Shown: positions 11,162 to 22,929 of the stretch, piece by piece
How the letters are laid out: every line of letters begins with the position of its first letter
Numbering within the stretch: position 1 is the stretch's first letter
NCBI GenBank assembly: GCA_973895155.1
Contig: OZ316894.1
Coordinates: 18,538,001 to 18,602,000, forward strand
Origin: Marsupella aquatica
Lineage: Eukaryota; Marchantiophyta
DNA length: 64,000 nucleotides
Direction of reading: 5' to 3'
Made by a program: the position numbers and the translations under genes
The notes under the pieces: model-generated
Database searches by the model: none
Told to the model about the DNA's origin: nothing
Seen by the model: the letters and a program-made list of their open reading frames with translations, nothing else

Positions 11162-11575
11162 ATGTTGGCTGAGGAGACGAAGCAACCAACCCCCATTCTG
11201 AAAGGGCTAAGCATGGTATTTGTGGAGGCGGGAATTGGAGAGGTTAAGTGCAAAGTGTACAAGTCCACGGTGCTTGACCTAGGTGGGACAGTGGAGGAGA
11301 ATATAACAGAGGACACCACTCATGTCATTACTAAGTCATATCCCAAAGCCTGCCGCAAGTTTGGGAAGGGAGACATTCGCTTTTATGTCATGTCCCATAA
11401 TGTGTTTGTGGTTTCATATGCTTGGCTTGTGGAATCAGTAGCAGCTGGGAAGTGTCAAAACCCAATGGACTATGATCTTTTTGAGGCCTGGCCACGGAAG
11501 GGTCAGGATCCTTACAGAGAGGACTATGAGACAACAAGTGAGGAATGGGTCATTAGCGATTCTGAATCAGAGTGA
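11162..11575 (+). CDS. BRCT-domain protein, DNA polymerase X type, beside inner tnp2
   Basis: The protein has one BRCT domain, a phosphopeptide- and protein-binding fold of DNA repair proteins. It starts near ILKGLSMVFVEAGIG, continues with VYKSTVLDLGGTVEENI and TEDTTHVIT, and ends with VVSYAWLVESVAAGKCQNP, where the Trp of the conserved WL-x-x-S motif is present. The GGTV turn and the closing helix are intact. The style resembles the N-terminal BRCT of polymerase lambda, but no polymerase domain follows; an acidic tail (TTSEEWVISDSESE) ends the protein. The frame is open upstream to the element edge; 11162 is the first ATG that precedes the domain. No in-frame stop disturbs it. Confidence 0.65.
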   Translation: MLAEETKQPTPILKGLSMVFVEAGIGEVKCKVYKSTVLDLGGTVEENITEDTTHVITKSYPKACRKFGKGDIRFYVMSHNVFVVSYAWLVESVAAGKCQNPMDYDLFEAWPRKGQDPYREDYETTSEEWVISDSESE

Positions 11576-12107
11576 GGAGTAGTAGCATCAGTTTGGACAC
11601 AAGTTTTTTTGTATAAATCAGATCATTGAAATAAATGTGATCTTTGAACTAATGTACCTTGTTATGGTTGGTGGCAGTTGGGCTTATTTTACTGTTGGCG
11701 GATTGTTGTTTCCTCCTGCCTGGGGGTGTCACTGTAAACGTACTGGGTGGGCTCAAATCTCGGCGGTGAGATATCTAATACCGCTCTCACACCTATGCCT
11801 ATGACTATACATGATTGGACTCTGATATGGTCATGGGTGTACATGCAGAGGCGGTACATTTGAGGACAGCTGTGGAGGTGGTGACACCCTCAAATATTGA
11901 GGAATTTTGTGTCATTCACTTGACAATAGGTACACTACTCGCAAACCTGTTTTTTTCTTTTGGGGTGGTTTAGGGTTTGTGAGAATTTATTACACGTTAT
12001 GTTAACTCTTTTGGCACATACAGTCAGGGATATATGGAACACAAATACCACCATTAGGCATCCCTGTTCACTGCTGTCCATGACTGTAGAGCTTCCAGCC
12101 TGTTACA
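11576..12107. other. Intergenic spacer between the BRCT gene and inner tnp2
   Basis: Holds no recognisable gene. CACTACTCGC at 11934 resembles a CACTA start but has no matching right end, and I do not treat it as the terminus. This is the likely promoter and 5' leader of tnp2. Confidence 0.45.
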
Positions 12108-15100
12108 ATGCACCCTGGTCACCACCCTCCCCAAACCCAGCCCAGGGCACAGGCACTGCCTTTGCATCATCCCACAAGGATATCACGCCATGATAATAAG
12201 CTTTGGCAGCGTGAAAGGTTACGAATCAGACTTTCAGGAGCCAGTAGGATGAGATGTCCTTGTGCAATCTGCCAAGGATCCCGTACCAGGGGTCTGAATG
12301 AGGTTTGGCGGCATATCGCGGTTCATGGAAGAGATCCACGACATCGAGTTTGGAATGATCCTGCAGAGGAAGATTCTTCCGACGAGGAGTGGAGGTTAGA
12401 ATTTGATGCTGCCAATGCTGCAAGACGGGCAAGTGAGGTTCTGCCTGGTGCATTTGACAATGTTGTAACTGGTCTCTGTGGGTTGTCAGCTCTCCAACGG
12501 GATGGTGCTCAGGCAGCACCACGTGACGAAGGAATTCATGTGGAAGAGATGGTGAGAGACATCTTCCAAGACTTGGATGCATTTCACAATGGGCTGGACA
12601 ACGAAGAGGATACGGCTGCAGATGCAAGTGTGCCCCCTGTCGAAGAGCCTCTTGATGAGTTTGAGATAGGGCAGGAAACCCCTGGGCATGATGAGATGTT
12701 TGGCTCTCCCCTACAAATACAGGAAGGCAGGAAGTCTTTGTACCCTGGTAGCAAATGTTCTAAACTGGGATTTGTCATCATGTTCCTGAACATTTGCGGC
12801 AACCACAATGTCCCCAACGTTTTAGTTTCTGAGTTGTTGGCATTCTTGCGAACAACTGTGCTACCAGATGGTAATATTTTGCCCAAGAATATGTACGAGG
12901 CAAAAAGATGCATATCTAATCTTGGATTGAACTATGATTCCATCCATGCCTGTCCTGATGGGCATGTTCTTTTCAGAAAGGAGTATAAAGAATCGTTGAC
13001 ATGCCCTAAGTGTGGGAAGCACAGGTATCAGAACTCAGGAAAGTCTATGGTTCCCGCCAAGGTACTTCGTCATTTTCCACTCATTCCCAGACTTCAGCGG
13101 ATGTTCAGAAGCCATGCCATCTCGGAGATGATGACTTGGGCAACTAACAAGAAAAGTGATGATGGGCTACAACGACATGCTGCAGATTCAAGGCAGTGGA
13201 AACTCATAGATGAGATGTATCCCGAATTTGTTGCTGAGCCGAGGAATGTCAGACTTGGGCTGTCATTGGATGGGGTAAACCCATTTGGAGACAAGAACAA
13301 CAAATTTTCGTGCTGGCCTGTAACTATTTTGAATTATAACCTTCCTCCTTGGATGACTACAAAGCGATTTTTTGTTCTGATGGTCCTACTGATACCAGGG
13401 CCAGACAGTGCTGTATCTGCCAACATAGATGTGTTTCTGGCTCCCCTAGTGGAGGAATTGAGAAAGCTTTGGGAGGAAGGATTTCTCACATATGATGTCC
13501 TACAGAGGCTTGGGAGGTTAAACCCATTCATCCTTAGAGCCATCGTCATTCTGACTATAGCTGACTACCCAGCCCATGGGATGATATCAGGCCAAACAAC
13601 AAAAGGATATTGTGCTTGTACTATCTGTGGGCGCAATGTCACCAGTGAGTACTCCAAAGCCCTGCAGAAAGTGATATACATGGGCCATCGTCGTTTTCTG
13701 AAGGCAGATCACCCTTACAGAGAAAGACAGGCACTGATTGCACACTTTGGCAATGACATTGAGCAACGTGGACCCCCGACACGAGTGACCAAAGAGGAGA
13801 TCAGGCAGTGGGGAGCACTGAGGGATGACTATATCAAACGAGGGGGCAGGGAAGATAGAGTGAGTGATCCAATAAAGCGATATGGTGTAAAAAGACTGAG
13901 CATATTGGACTTGGAGCTCAAGTATTGGAGGGTAAGCCTCTTGGAGTTGATGCTAATTGGGATACATGTTTTGGTTCAGAGCATGTGCATTCATTTCGAA
14001 GAGAGAGACTAAACTTGAGGCATTTGCTGACGCTTTTGCATTGCAACGGTGCAGGAGTTTGAGCCAAGCAAACATAACATTGATGTTATGCACATTGAAA
14101 AGAATATTTGTGAGAGTCTACTCAGATTCTTGTGTGGAGAGAAAGACACTGGTTCAGTGAGATTGGATCTTGAACAGAGGGGAATGAAACCCCATCTTTG
14201 GTTGAGGCCACATGCCCACAGAGCTGATGTGCTCTTGAAGTACCAAGTGCCCTATGTTCTGACAGACACAGAGTGGGAACTATTTGTGCAGAGGTTGAGT
14301 TCTTTGAAGGTTCCTTCAAACTATGGCAGTGCTTTCAAGAAGCATATCATGACTAGAAAGCTTGGTAGTATGAAAAGCCATGACTACCATATGTTGATGC
14401 AATAGGTGTTGCCTTTATGCCTGAGGGGCCTGTTGCAGAAGCCTGTTCGTAATGTGATCATGCGACTCAGTGATGTGTTTCGTCGTATTTGTGTGAAGGT
14501 TTGGGATGAAACACACTTCCCACAACTGACAGAAGATGTCACTCAGGTGCTGTGTGACCTGGAGATTTATTTTCCTCCCGCATTTTTTGATGTCATGACC
14601 CACCTACTTGTCCATGTTGTGGAAGAGCTACACCAATTTGGGCCTGTGAGTGCTCGTTGGTTGTACCCTTTGGAACGGTACATGAAGGTACTCAAAGGTC
14701 ACGTGAGAACATATTACAAACCTGAAGCAAGCATGGCTAAAGGTTACATCAAGGATGAGACTCTGGGATTTCTGACCGAATACATAGCACAATATGAGCA
14801 TGTGAAGACCAGGGTGTGGAATTCTGATGAGGAGGAAGGGGTGATAGGTGAAGTACTGGAAGGGGCTGCAACCACAAAGAACCTGACCATATCTATGAGA
14901 GACTTGGCACATGACTTTGTATTACACAACACTGTGGTGATGGAACCCTGGATACAGTGAGTGCATACATGTGCTATAATTCAGTTCATGAGCTTAAATG
15001 TTGTGTGCGTGTGGTTTTCTCCTTCAGCCTGTTCATGTTTACCCAAGTTAATGCTGTGTGGTTGTTTGTTCAGGGAGTATGAGTCATTGAAGGCGGCCCA

Positions 15101-15839
15101 TTCCACTGCAGGAACAACTTTTCCAGGTTTCATGGAGTGGATCAGAGTGGCAATTAGAGAGCATCACGAGACCCACCCAGACATGGATGCAGACGTTTAC
15201 CTACTGTCTAATGCCCCTAGCCTGAAAGTGAAGACTTACAAACGGATGAGAGCATATGGGAATCACTTTCGAGTGAAGGATGGTGACAGTGCCTACAGGG
15301 TGACGAATGACTGTGGGCTCATCACTGTATTTGAGCAACAGAGCCACAATCACGACAGGGCCTGGATGGAGATGGGATATGTGGGAGAATTAGTTGACAT
15401 ATGGGCTCTGGACTATGGGGCGGTGTCCAGTCCTGTGATTCTTATGAAAGGTTCATGGGTGCGGCAGGATTGGCTTGGTAACAGGGCTACCATGAAGAGA
15501 GACAACGACGGTTTCTTGCTAGCCAATTTCAGAGGGAAATTGCCCGAATGGTCTGAGCCATTTGTGTTTCCCAGTCAGGTGGAGCAAGCTTTCTTCCTGG
15601 ATGTGGAAGACTCCCCAGGTTGGCGTGTAGTGTGTCATAAACAGGCCAGGCAACGTCGGATGGAAGGATCAAACCTTGAGTTTCATTTACACTCTCATAG
15701 TGCCTTTGATCGTCGGCGTTCAGACCAAGTGCCTGTAGTTCATGATAGCGGGGACTTCATTCCTGTGACAAGGGTAGATGCATTTGCTGAAGGAGGCGAA
15801 TTCAGAGATGCAGATGCCAACAGTGTGCCTGTGCCATGA
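12108..15839 (+). pseudogene. tnp2 transposase of the inner CACTA element, nearly complete
   Basis: Exons are 12108-13931, 14055-14956 and 15074-15839, with canonical introns (123 and 117 bp) whose splicing keeps the frame. Domains in order: N-terminal CPCAICQGSRTRGLNEVWRH (transposase-associated zinc region); zinc ribbon CPKCGKHRY; DDE core with GLSLDGVNPF (first Asp), ILTIADYPAHGMISG (second Asp) and IDVMHIEKNICE (Glu region); DUF4218-like MTHLLVHVVEELHQFGPVS; and a DUF4216-like C-terminus (DCGLITVFEQQSH, SWVRQDWLG). One in-frame TAG at 14403-14405 separates HDYHMLMQ from VLPLCLRGLL, so the copy is disabled unless read through. The start is the first ATG before the zinc region. Confidence 0.85.
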
Positions 15840-15994
15840 GTAATGTGAATTGTTTGCATGGACATTAGTGAGGGGAAGGATGTGTAATAAAGTAATTCTG
15901 AAGCAACACAGATGTATGGATGGATGCCTGGTCATTGTGGGTGCATTGTGTTATACGGGGTGACCATAGATGACATGTTTTTGTGGTCCAGTAG

Positions 15995-18900
15995 GATGGA
16001 ACAGAGTGACACAGAGATGTGTGAGTATGAAAGGAAAGCTATGGAACAACGAGCAAACGTGAAAGCCAAAATCGCAAAACTGGATCTGGAAAAGGATGTG
16101 GCTGAATTGTAAGGGAACAATTCTCAACTACACCCCTCCGCTGAGTTTGTGTGACATGAATAGTTCAATGTCGCACTGAAATTGTGACTGTATTCTCATA
16201 TTGGAATGTTGCAGAGCCACAGCATTTTCAAAGAAACAAAAGGAGTACGCAAGAAGGGTGACCAACACTATCTTTGGGCCTGTGCGTCGGAGTGACAGGT
16301 TGAGCAAGAAGGTGGTACCTACAATGGCAGAATGTGGAGATGACATGGATGCTGCACAGGTGGGTGCAGACACTAGACAAGAAGATGCAAATGATGAGTA
16401 TTTTCCAGAGGAAATGGATGAGGATGGGGGTTATGAAGATGAATACATTGCAGAGCAGCCCCAAAAGAAACAGGTAAGTAGTTTTCCCAACAAGGTTTTG
16501 AGTTAAAAACTCTTATTTGGAGGTTTCATATGTTCAGTACTACACATATGTACCTTGCTTAGTTCCTGACATTGTAGTTGGTGATGTGATGCAGCGTCCT
16601 GCCAGTTCTGTTTTGCCTTCAAAGCCTGTGCATGCACCATACCAGCAGGGGGGGCTGACCTCTGATCAAGGTTGGCGAGGTGGTAGTAGTGGTAGATCCC
16701 AGGCTGGTGCCCAATACTATGGCAGGGGGCAAGCTCTAGGTTATGCCCGTGGTAGAGGCAGAGCAGGTCCAAACCCACAGTCTCATGGGTTTGGACGTCC
16801 ACCTCAACCATGGGGATGTGAGTATATATCTATATGCCAGTTCTTTGTGAAGGCATGGCACTCCTGAATTTCAGACTGCATATCAATTTTTGACATTGTT
16901 TGGGATGTATTGGATTCAGACAACATGAAATTCTGTCCACCTACCATTGCATGCAGATTCTGCCCAACCTGATTGGGCAAATGCTAGTAATGATCAGTTC
17001 CAATGTCCACAAGGACAGACATGGGTTGAACCAGGTTGGGAGGATGGTGGTGGGTCGTGGAATGAATAAGGTTGGGAAGGTGGTGAAGGTAATTGGCAAG
17101 GATATCAAAATACAGTACCTACAAACGCTGGAAGAGGGGCAGGTAATGTCTGATCTTGTTAGCAATGGAAGAACTCATTATATCTGGAGTCCATTCACGT
17201 GGGGGGGATTCTGCACATGTATAATGATAGGGAATGTATGTGTGCAGGTTGGACAGTCGAACCATCGACTCAAGTATTCACTAATGCCCCTATGCAGATG
17301 CAGCACGGAAGGGGGACAGGTATGTTGGTGAATGTTCAGTTATTTTCCTACAGTTTGTACTTAGTTTTCAGTACATATGTTTGCACACACATACCTAGAA
17401 AGTGACATCATTCGGCCCCTGTACTAGGCTGGACAGGTGGTCTAGGGCGCAACAATTTCAGAGTGTAGTCCTTGCACAGGCATCTACAGGCAGAGCTACA
17501 GGTATGTATGTTTGAAGAATTTTTCTTGAAGTGAAGCATTGAATGTTGCCGTCATCCATTCTGCTGTATGTAGTTCTCAAGCATGAATGGCATTGTATTT
17601 TCCCAGGTGGCTTCAGAACCCCAGGTAGGGTGAATGAAGGGGTGGCCAATACAACGCCCAGTACTACCGAGAGCAGTGCACGAGGGGAGGTGACAAAGAA
17701 AGGGAACGTAAAGTTGAATGAGAGACAATGGGTGGATGCTGAGTGTCCTCGCAAGAACCGATGGCATGCTAATTTGAAAGCTGAAGTATTGCGTTGGTTA
17801 GATGTGAGTGTTATTAATTTTAAAAAACAGCATCCAAAAGATTGGAAGACTGTATGTGAAAATGTTGCTGCCAAATGGAATTATGTGAGCAGTGATGATG
17901 GCGTGGACATAGGTTGCCTAGAGAGTACAGCAGGTAAAATCATCAAGCAAGAGAGGTGGAGAATGCATAAGGCTTGGAAGGAAGGTGGGGAGAAGCCAGA
18001 TATGCCTCCACCAGCCAGTTGTGATGATAAAGTGTGGGCAAGGTTAGTAGCTTATTTTGTAACAGATGCTTCAAAAAAGAAGAGTTCACAGATGACCGAG
18101 GCCAGGTTGAGTGTTCAGAACCCTAATCTGACAGGAAGGACCGGCACTGCACCGACAGCTAAACGTTTGGTAAGAATGAATGGCCTAGCTATGTAATTTA
18201 TGCTACACTATGTACTGTTTTTTAGTGTAAACCCATACATGTAAACTTTGTTTTGTAGTGTACGTTCCCTGAATATTGATCGATAACTTGTGTTTGCCAT
18301 GCATGTGCAGAAAGCCCAATTGGGGCAAAGCCCTTCAAAAGAAGAGTTGAGGGCTGAAATTGTGAACACCCAAGCTCAAGAGGGTGCATCTGAATCCTCC
18401 AAGCATGTAATTTATATGAGTTCTACTTGGTAATTGAATGACCTGCGTTGAATTTCAGGTGTACACTGTATATAACATTGATTGTGCATATATTGCCCAA
18501 CATTTCATATGGAGTGATTGAACCTATACCCCTGTGTCATGTAGGGAGGTGGATCTTCAGTTACAGAGATAAGTGGTCATTTGAAGGCTGTCGAAACATG
18601 TCTTCCAGAGATCAATGAACGTTTGAATTCATTGACTGACTTGTTCCATGTGAACTTCAAGACATTAATGGAAGCTGTTGTGTCGGTGAGAGATAAAATT
18701 GATTCCAATTCTGCAGGAGTTCCACCATCACCACTTGAGGTGGCAAAGTCGATGCACTCTTCTGGCATGCCAACGACATGTAGGCTTGAAGGTAAGGCCT
18801 TTACAACTGTGTGGGATATGATTATTAAATGTATAGTTTGAATTGACATTGTTTGTTGAATGTGTTATTTTCAGTAACATATATTGTGGTTGTTGTGTCC

Positions 18901-19701
18901 ATAGAGAATAAGACAGGTGCTACAGAGAAGAAGTATGTGAACCTGGCAAATACTCGCTGTAATTTAGAGGCAACAAAGTTGTAGTTTGTACAAGCAACTT
19001 GTTTGACAGAGGGCAGTCAACCATTTTTGGATGAGGATGACATTGGCAAGGGAGTGGATGATATCAATGTTGGGGCAAATGAGGATATTAGCAAGCATGA
19101 GAATGATACCATTGAGCCACATTCATGCTATGTAGATCTTGACTCCATTGCAGAGATAAATGATTTGTAGAATGTATCATTCTCAATGACAGGTGTGCCT
19201 CTTGTTGAGATAAATCCAACCAAATAGTTAGTTGGTATGACACTCCCAGGTGATGAACCTGCTACTGTGACAGTCCTAACAAAGGAACCTACTGAGCCTA
19301 GCTTCACTACTGTGAAGAGAGGAAGCATGCGCACACGAAGCAAGTCTGCTGATGGGAGCAGAGCCACGTCAAAGGTTTCATACAAACCTCCAAGAATGGT
19401 GCTGGCAGAAAGATCTAAGGTGGAAGTGGGGAAAGCACCTAATGCTAAGGGACAAAGTGGCTTGTTAGCTGTTGATGAGAGTGGAACACGAGTAGGATTT
19501 GGCAGAGTGCAGGTTGGTTCCACAACGTTCCATGGCAAGAGGATTCCCCCAGGTTATTCAGTAGTGTTAGTCACATTACTAGTGAAACCTAAAGCTGTCC
19601 TTCCCATTCCAAACACAAATGATGATCCTCCTCAAAAGACACTTGAAGATGCTGCAGGTTCTTTGGTATTATGGCCAAGCAAGTTCATAGAGGATCCATA
19701 A
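15995..19701 (+). pseudogene. TnpA-like multi-exon gene of the inner CACTA, GW/RG-rich with Transposase_24-like core
   Basis: Clear exons with matching phases: 15995-16108, 16215-16473, 16595-16817, 16957-17142 and one from 17248; more follow to 19701. The first two encode a charged helix and an acidic tail. The next four are Gly/Arg/Trp-rich, with GW or WG dipeptides (QGWRGG, PQPWG, PGWEDGG, GWEGGEG, GWTVEP, GWTGG). At 17600-18196 lies a Transposase_24-like region (KNRWHANLKAEVLRWLD, WARLVAYFVTDASKKKSS). The last exon (about 18990-19701) ends with FGRVQVGSTTFHGKRIPPGYSVV and AVLPIPN, a domain also seen three times in element A's transposase. Stops TAA 17067-17069, TAG 19168-19170 and TAG 19225-19227 mark decay. 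TnpA proteins bind the subterminal repeats. Confidence 0.7.
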
Positions 19702-20229
19702 CAATGTCATGCCATTATTTGTTTGTAGTGTGAGTCATGTTATGTAGATTTTAGATGTCAAGAAGCAGTACAAGAATCATGTCCTCTTGGAGATTCATAG
19801 TATCATGCATGTGCTTTCAGTTATCTCATCCTGCAGTCATCAATTATGAGTTCCTGTTTTGTCTGAATTACATTGATCACATTGTAAACTATTCCATTGG
19901 AATTCAAATGATCTTCATTTTTTAGCAAGATTGTGATTGTGTTTAATTCTTATGAATGTTTTATGTAGAATCTGCTCATATGATGCTTTGTTTCATGTGG
20001 ATGTCATTCATGCTATGTTCATTTCTTGTATTCAATGTGTTATATTTCTAAAGTTAGAACATCAGGTTTCTATGTATTGTAATGTGGAGTGCTCTCTCTC
20101 CTTATGAACTGTCCCTCTGTGTTCATTAGTCATGGTTATAACTTGCATGTGAACCTTATTAGTTATAAACATGAGTATATAGAGTCCCAAATGGTTCTGT
20201 TGTGTGATGCGGGCCAGGGTCTTCATTGG
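19702..20229. other. Inner CACTA 3' non-coding region
   Basis: AT-rich DNA downstream of the TnpA-like gene; no gene is seen. Probably a 3' untranslated region and spacer before the subterminal repeats. Confidence 0.5.
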
Positions 20230-20556
20230 TCTTTCCTGTGACACTAAATGGTCACACGCTAGTCGTTGTTGAATGCGGGTAAGTCATGTATGTGACTTAC
20301 GATGTGACTCGCTGAAGTCATATTGTAGTCACGTAGAAACAAGGCTAGACTCCACAATAAAGTCACAGATCAGTCACAAATGGGTATCAAGCAAGTTGCA
20401 AAGCCCAGTATCAATAGTGACTTCCATTTTTTGGTCTCAACTTTTGCAACTCCAAGGGTCACAGCGTGGGTCAAGTCACGTTGAGTCACAATGAAGTCAC
20501 ATGAGCCAAAATGAGTCATATATTGCGGTCTCAGTTCACCTCGGATTCTTCTAGTG
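20230..20556. repeat. GTGACTT/AAGTCAC subterminal repeats and right end of the inner CACTA
   Basis: More than a dozen GTCAC or GTGAC cores occur in both orientations, including TAAGTCATGTATGTGACTTA (about 20280), AAGTCACAGATCAGTCACAA (about 20362) and CAAGTCACGTTGAGTCACAA (about 20473). The stretch closes with TTCTAGTG at 20556. In characterised CACTA elements such arrays bind TnpA. No equivalent array was found at the left side. Confidence 0.7.
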
Positions 20557-22041
20557 GCAATAGTCTTGTCAGTTTTATGTTTCTTCTTTACTGGCTTCTT
20601 CTCAGGTTCCTTCGACAGTGTCTCAGTTTTCTTGCGCTCCTTCTCTCTTTGTCTTCGCTTCCCTACCACTTGTTTGGAGGCTGTCCCGGCCGTTGTTCCT
20701 GCAGTCCCGGTTGTTGTCTCCTGAGATATTTTTCTAGGCTTCGGAACTTCTTTGTTAACAACTACTGGAGGCTTGTTCACCACTACTGGTGCAACATTTG
20801 TAGGCTTGTTCACCACTACTGGTGCAACACTTGTAGGCTTGGGTAATGATTCTACCCACTTTTTTGCATTATCCATTGCAAACTCCTCCGCAAATATAAT
20901 TTTGTTGTCAAGGAAAACACCTGATTCCGATGATAGGAATCCTGCCTTGTCAAGCAAATTATTTAAAATCCATGTCATCGGAAATGTATAATTCCCTTGG
21001 TGTTTATGCATATTAAGCTTCACATATTGAAACCCATACATGATGTCAAGTGGAAGAATCCCCTTCACTCCAACAGTCACCTTTTGAGTTGAATACGACT
21101 TAGGGAAAAAGCCCATTGCCAACACGCCAAGTTCTCCAGCTGCAGACCACTCAACATTGAATTCTGAAGAATACGCCTTTGATGGTAGATGTAGTTTAAC
21201 CCATCGTATCCTTTCATGGAGCTCAAGAATGACGGAAACAAACCCTCTTCCTTCAATTCCAATGAAGACTACAGGTCCAAGTACAAGAGTCTCCTGATCT
21301 GCAGTTCTGACCTATATGCACAAAATGGGATCCCGTCTCGTTGACGTGCTAAGGAAATCAAAATCAACTCTGGAGAACTCAAGGCCCCAACAAAAATCTT
21401 CTCTGCTCTGCTCCAACAAGAATCCCTCGGAGCAATCTGCGTCTGAAATCTGTGGTTTCAATGCATTTAGATAGCTCCCTGCAATAGTCCCATCCAGGCA
21501 TATTAGTTTGGAAATCTTACTTTTGTAATTGACAAAAATTGGATAGGGATCATCTCTATCCTCTATTTGGACAGCGATGATCTCTATCCAATTTGTAATA
21601 AAGATCATCTCTGTTCGATGAGAGGATACTGACGATCGTTATTATCATCTCTATCCTCTACTTGGACAGGGATCATCTCTATCCAATTCCTAATAAAGGT
21701 CCTCAGCATCGTCTGATAGGACATCCTCTATCGTCAGTTTGGAAATAAATGATATCTATGCAATTGGACAAGGATGATCTCCATCCATTTGGATAGAGAT
21801 CATCTCTGTCCAATTCCTAATAAAGATGACTATCTTCTATTTGGACTCTACTTGGATAGGGACCATCTCTGTCCACCACACAAATATTCAACTTGTTACT
21901 GGGATACTCACTTGGATTGAGCGATTGAAAGGCTCTGGAATCCTCGAGGGCCGTCTCCACCACGTCCTCAATGGATGAGAGGTCTGTCTCCTCTGTTGGC
22001 TCACTGATGAGACACACTGGAATAGGTCTGGATGGCTCCAT
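20557..22041 (-). pseudogene. 5' exons of the ParB-like gene of element A
   Basis: Exon 1 (22041-21912) starts MEPSRPIPVCLISEPTEETD and ends at donor AA then GTGAGTATC. A 433-bp intron full of the 21-bp palindrome follows. Exon 2 starts at 21478 after TTGCAG and runs in frame to 20557. Exon 2 has one nonsense codon (TAG at 21311-21309) and includes an unrecognised globular part (LVLGPVVFIGIEGRGFVSVI, FNVEWSAAGELGVLAMGF), a PVVVNKP repeat and a lysine-rich nuclear-localisation-like tail (KKPVKKKHK). The frame then enters the inner CACTA at TAGTG (20552-20556). The rest of the gene is at 11030-9108. I do not recognise the N-terminal domain. Confidence 0.55.
21478..21911 (-). repeat. Palindrome array in intron 1 of the ParB-like gene
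   Basis: Holds about eight copies of a near-palindrome with arms like GGATAGGGAT and ATCTCTATCC around one central base, or the GGACAG/CTGTCC version. Copies cluster at 21538-21605 and 21640-21880. The array is bounded by the splice donor and acceptor of this intron. Confidence 0.8.
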
Positions 22042-22929
22042 CGTGTGACATGTGGCCTTATGGACATGTGGAGGATTGCAGAGCGTTAGATCTAGGGCAA
22101 TTAACGTGGCGGCTATGGGGATAAACTTTAGTGTGGAGGCAGAGCGAAGGAGTGCAGAGGCGTCGGAGTGAAGGAGATTGGAAGCGAATGAGGCGGAGGA
22201 GCGAGCAAAGGAGCGCAAGAGCAGGAGTGGAGAAGAGGAGGAGCGGACAGAGGAGGGAGGAGAGCGAGCGAGGAGCGAGGAGGGAATGAAGAATGAGGCC
22301 CAAGTGGGACCTCCTGCCTCCTTTACCCCCCCGAGGCAAGGCAAGGCACACTGAACATGTGGGAGGCCGAGGCGAGTGGAAAACCCTAAATGCACGGCTG
22401 CCCTAAAGTGCGCCGCCCGACCTAATCCACTCACCGTTGCTTAAGGCTAATCACGCATCGCCTTATCCATAAGGGCGATCTTCAACAACTGGTATAAGAT
22501 ACTTGGGGTTGTCCGGTTGGTCCTCATTTGGTATTTTCATTTCTAGATTTTTGTTCTGTTCCTCAACCAGGTCGGTTCATTACGGAGCCCCATTGAGATA
22601 CTCTTGTTTTCCAGACAGAACATCTAGTTTTAATTTCTTCCACACCCCTGAAGCATTTAGTTTACCAGGTTACTGATAACTACCCCTTCAACACAGTATT
22701 TTAATCCTTGGTTTGACAACATAAACTAAATTGAGTTTTGGGTTCAAGAATCATTTCCATTACAGGTAACTTTAAACCTAATTATAGAATTGTAGCATAT
22801 TCCATTGATATCCGCAAATTTAGGAATTACTATATCTAAGTTAAGGTTGAAGTGAAAAAATCCCAGCCCAACTCACGATTGGGATAATCTCAATCCAACC
22901 GTTCTTTGCTCAAACATTAAATTAGTGTG
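22042..22929. promoter_or_regulatory. Likely divergent promoter region of element A
   Basis: The minus-strand gene starts at 22041 and the plus-strand transposase at 23782, so this interval must hold both promoters. The part 22100-22430 is a GAGCG-rich purine stretch on the plus strand that gives spurious serine/leucine-rich ORFs on the minus strand, and is best read as a 5' leader. No TATA box can be assigned with confidence. Confidence 0.4.

Larger units (their letters stand above)
11030..20556 (+). mobile_element. Inner CACTA-like element carrying a BRCT gene
   Basis: Defined by a tnp2 gene (12108-15839), a TnpA-like gene downstream (15995-19701), and a right subterminal region (20230-20530) dense in AAGTCAC/GTGACTT motifs that ends in TTCTTCTAGTG at 20556, as expected for a CACTA right end. 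It interrupts the minus-strand ParB-like gene of element A. GCA lies directly outside the right end (20557-20559) and also at 11027-11029, fitting a 3-bp target duplication. However, the sequence after 11029 does not start with CACTA, so the left limit rests on gene continuity alone. Confidence 0.6.

Noticed and set aside
11934-11943. CACTACTCGC as the left end of the inner CACTA
   Set aside because: It does not match the right end (TTCTTCTAGTG), has no subterminal array and would exclude the BRCT gene without a target duplication.
20370-20556. Read-through of the ParB-like exon into the GTGAC repeats
   Set aside because: The frame is open by chance; coding character ends at the CACTA terminus.
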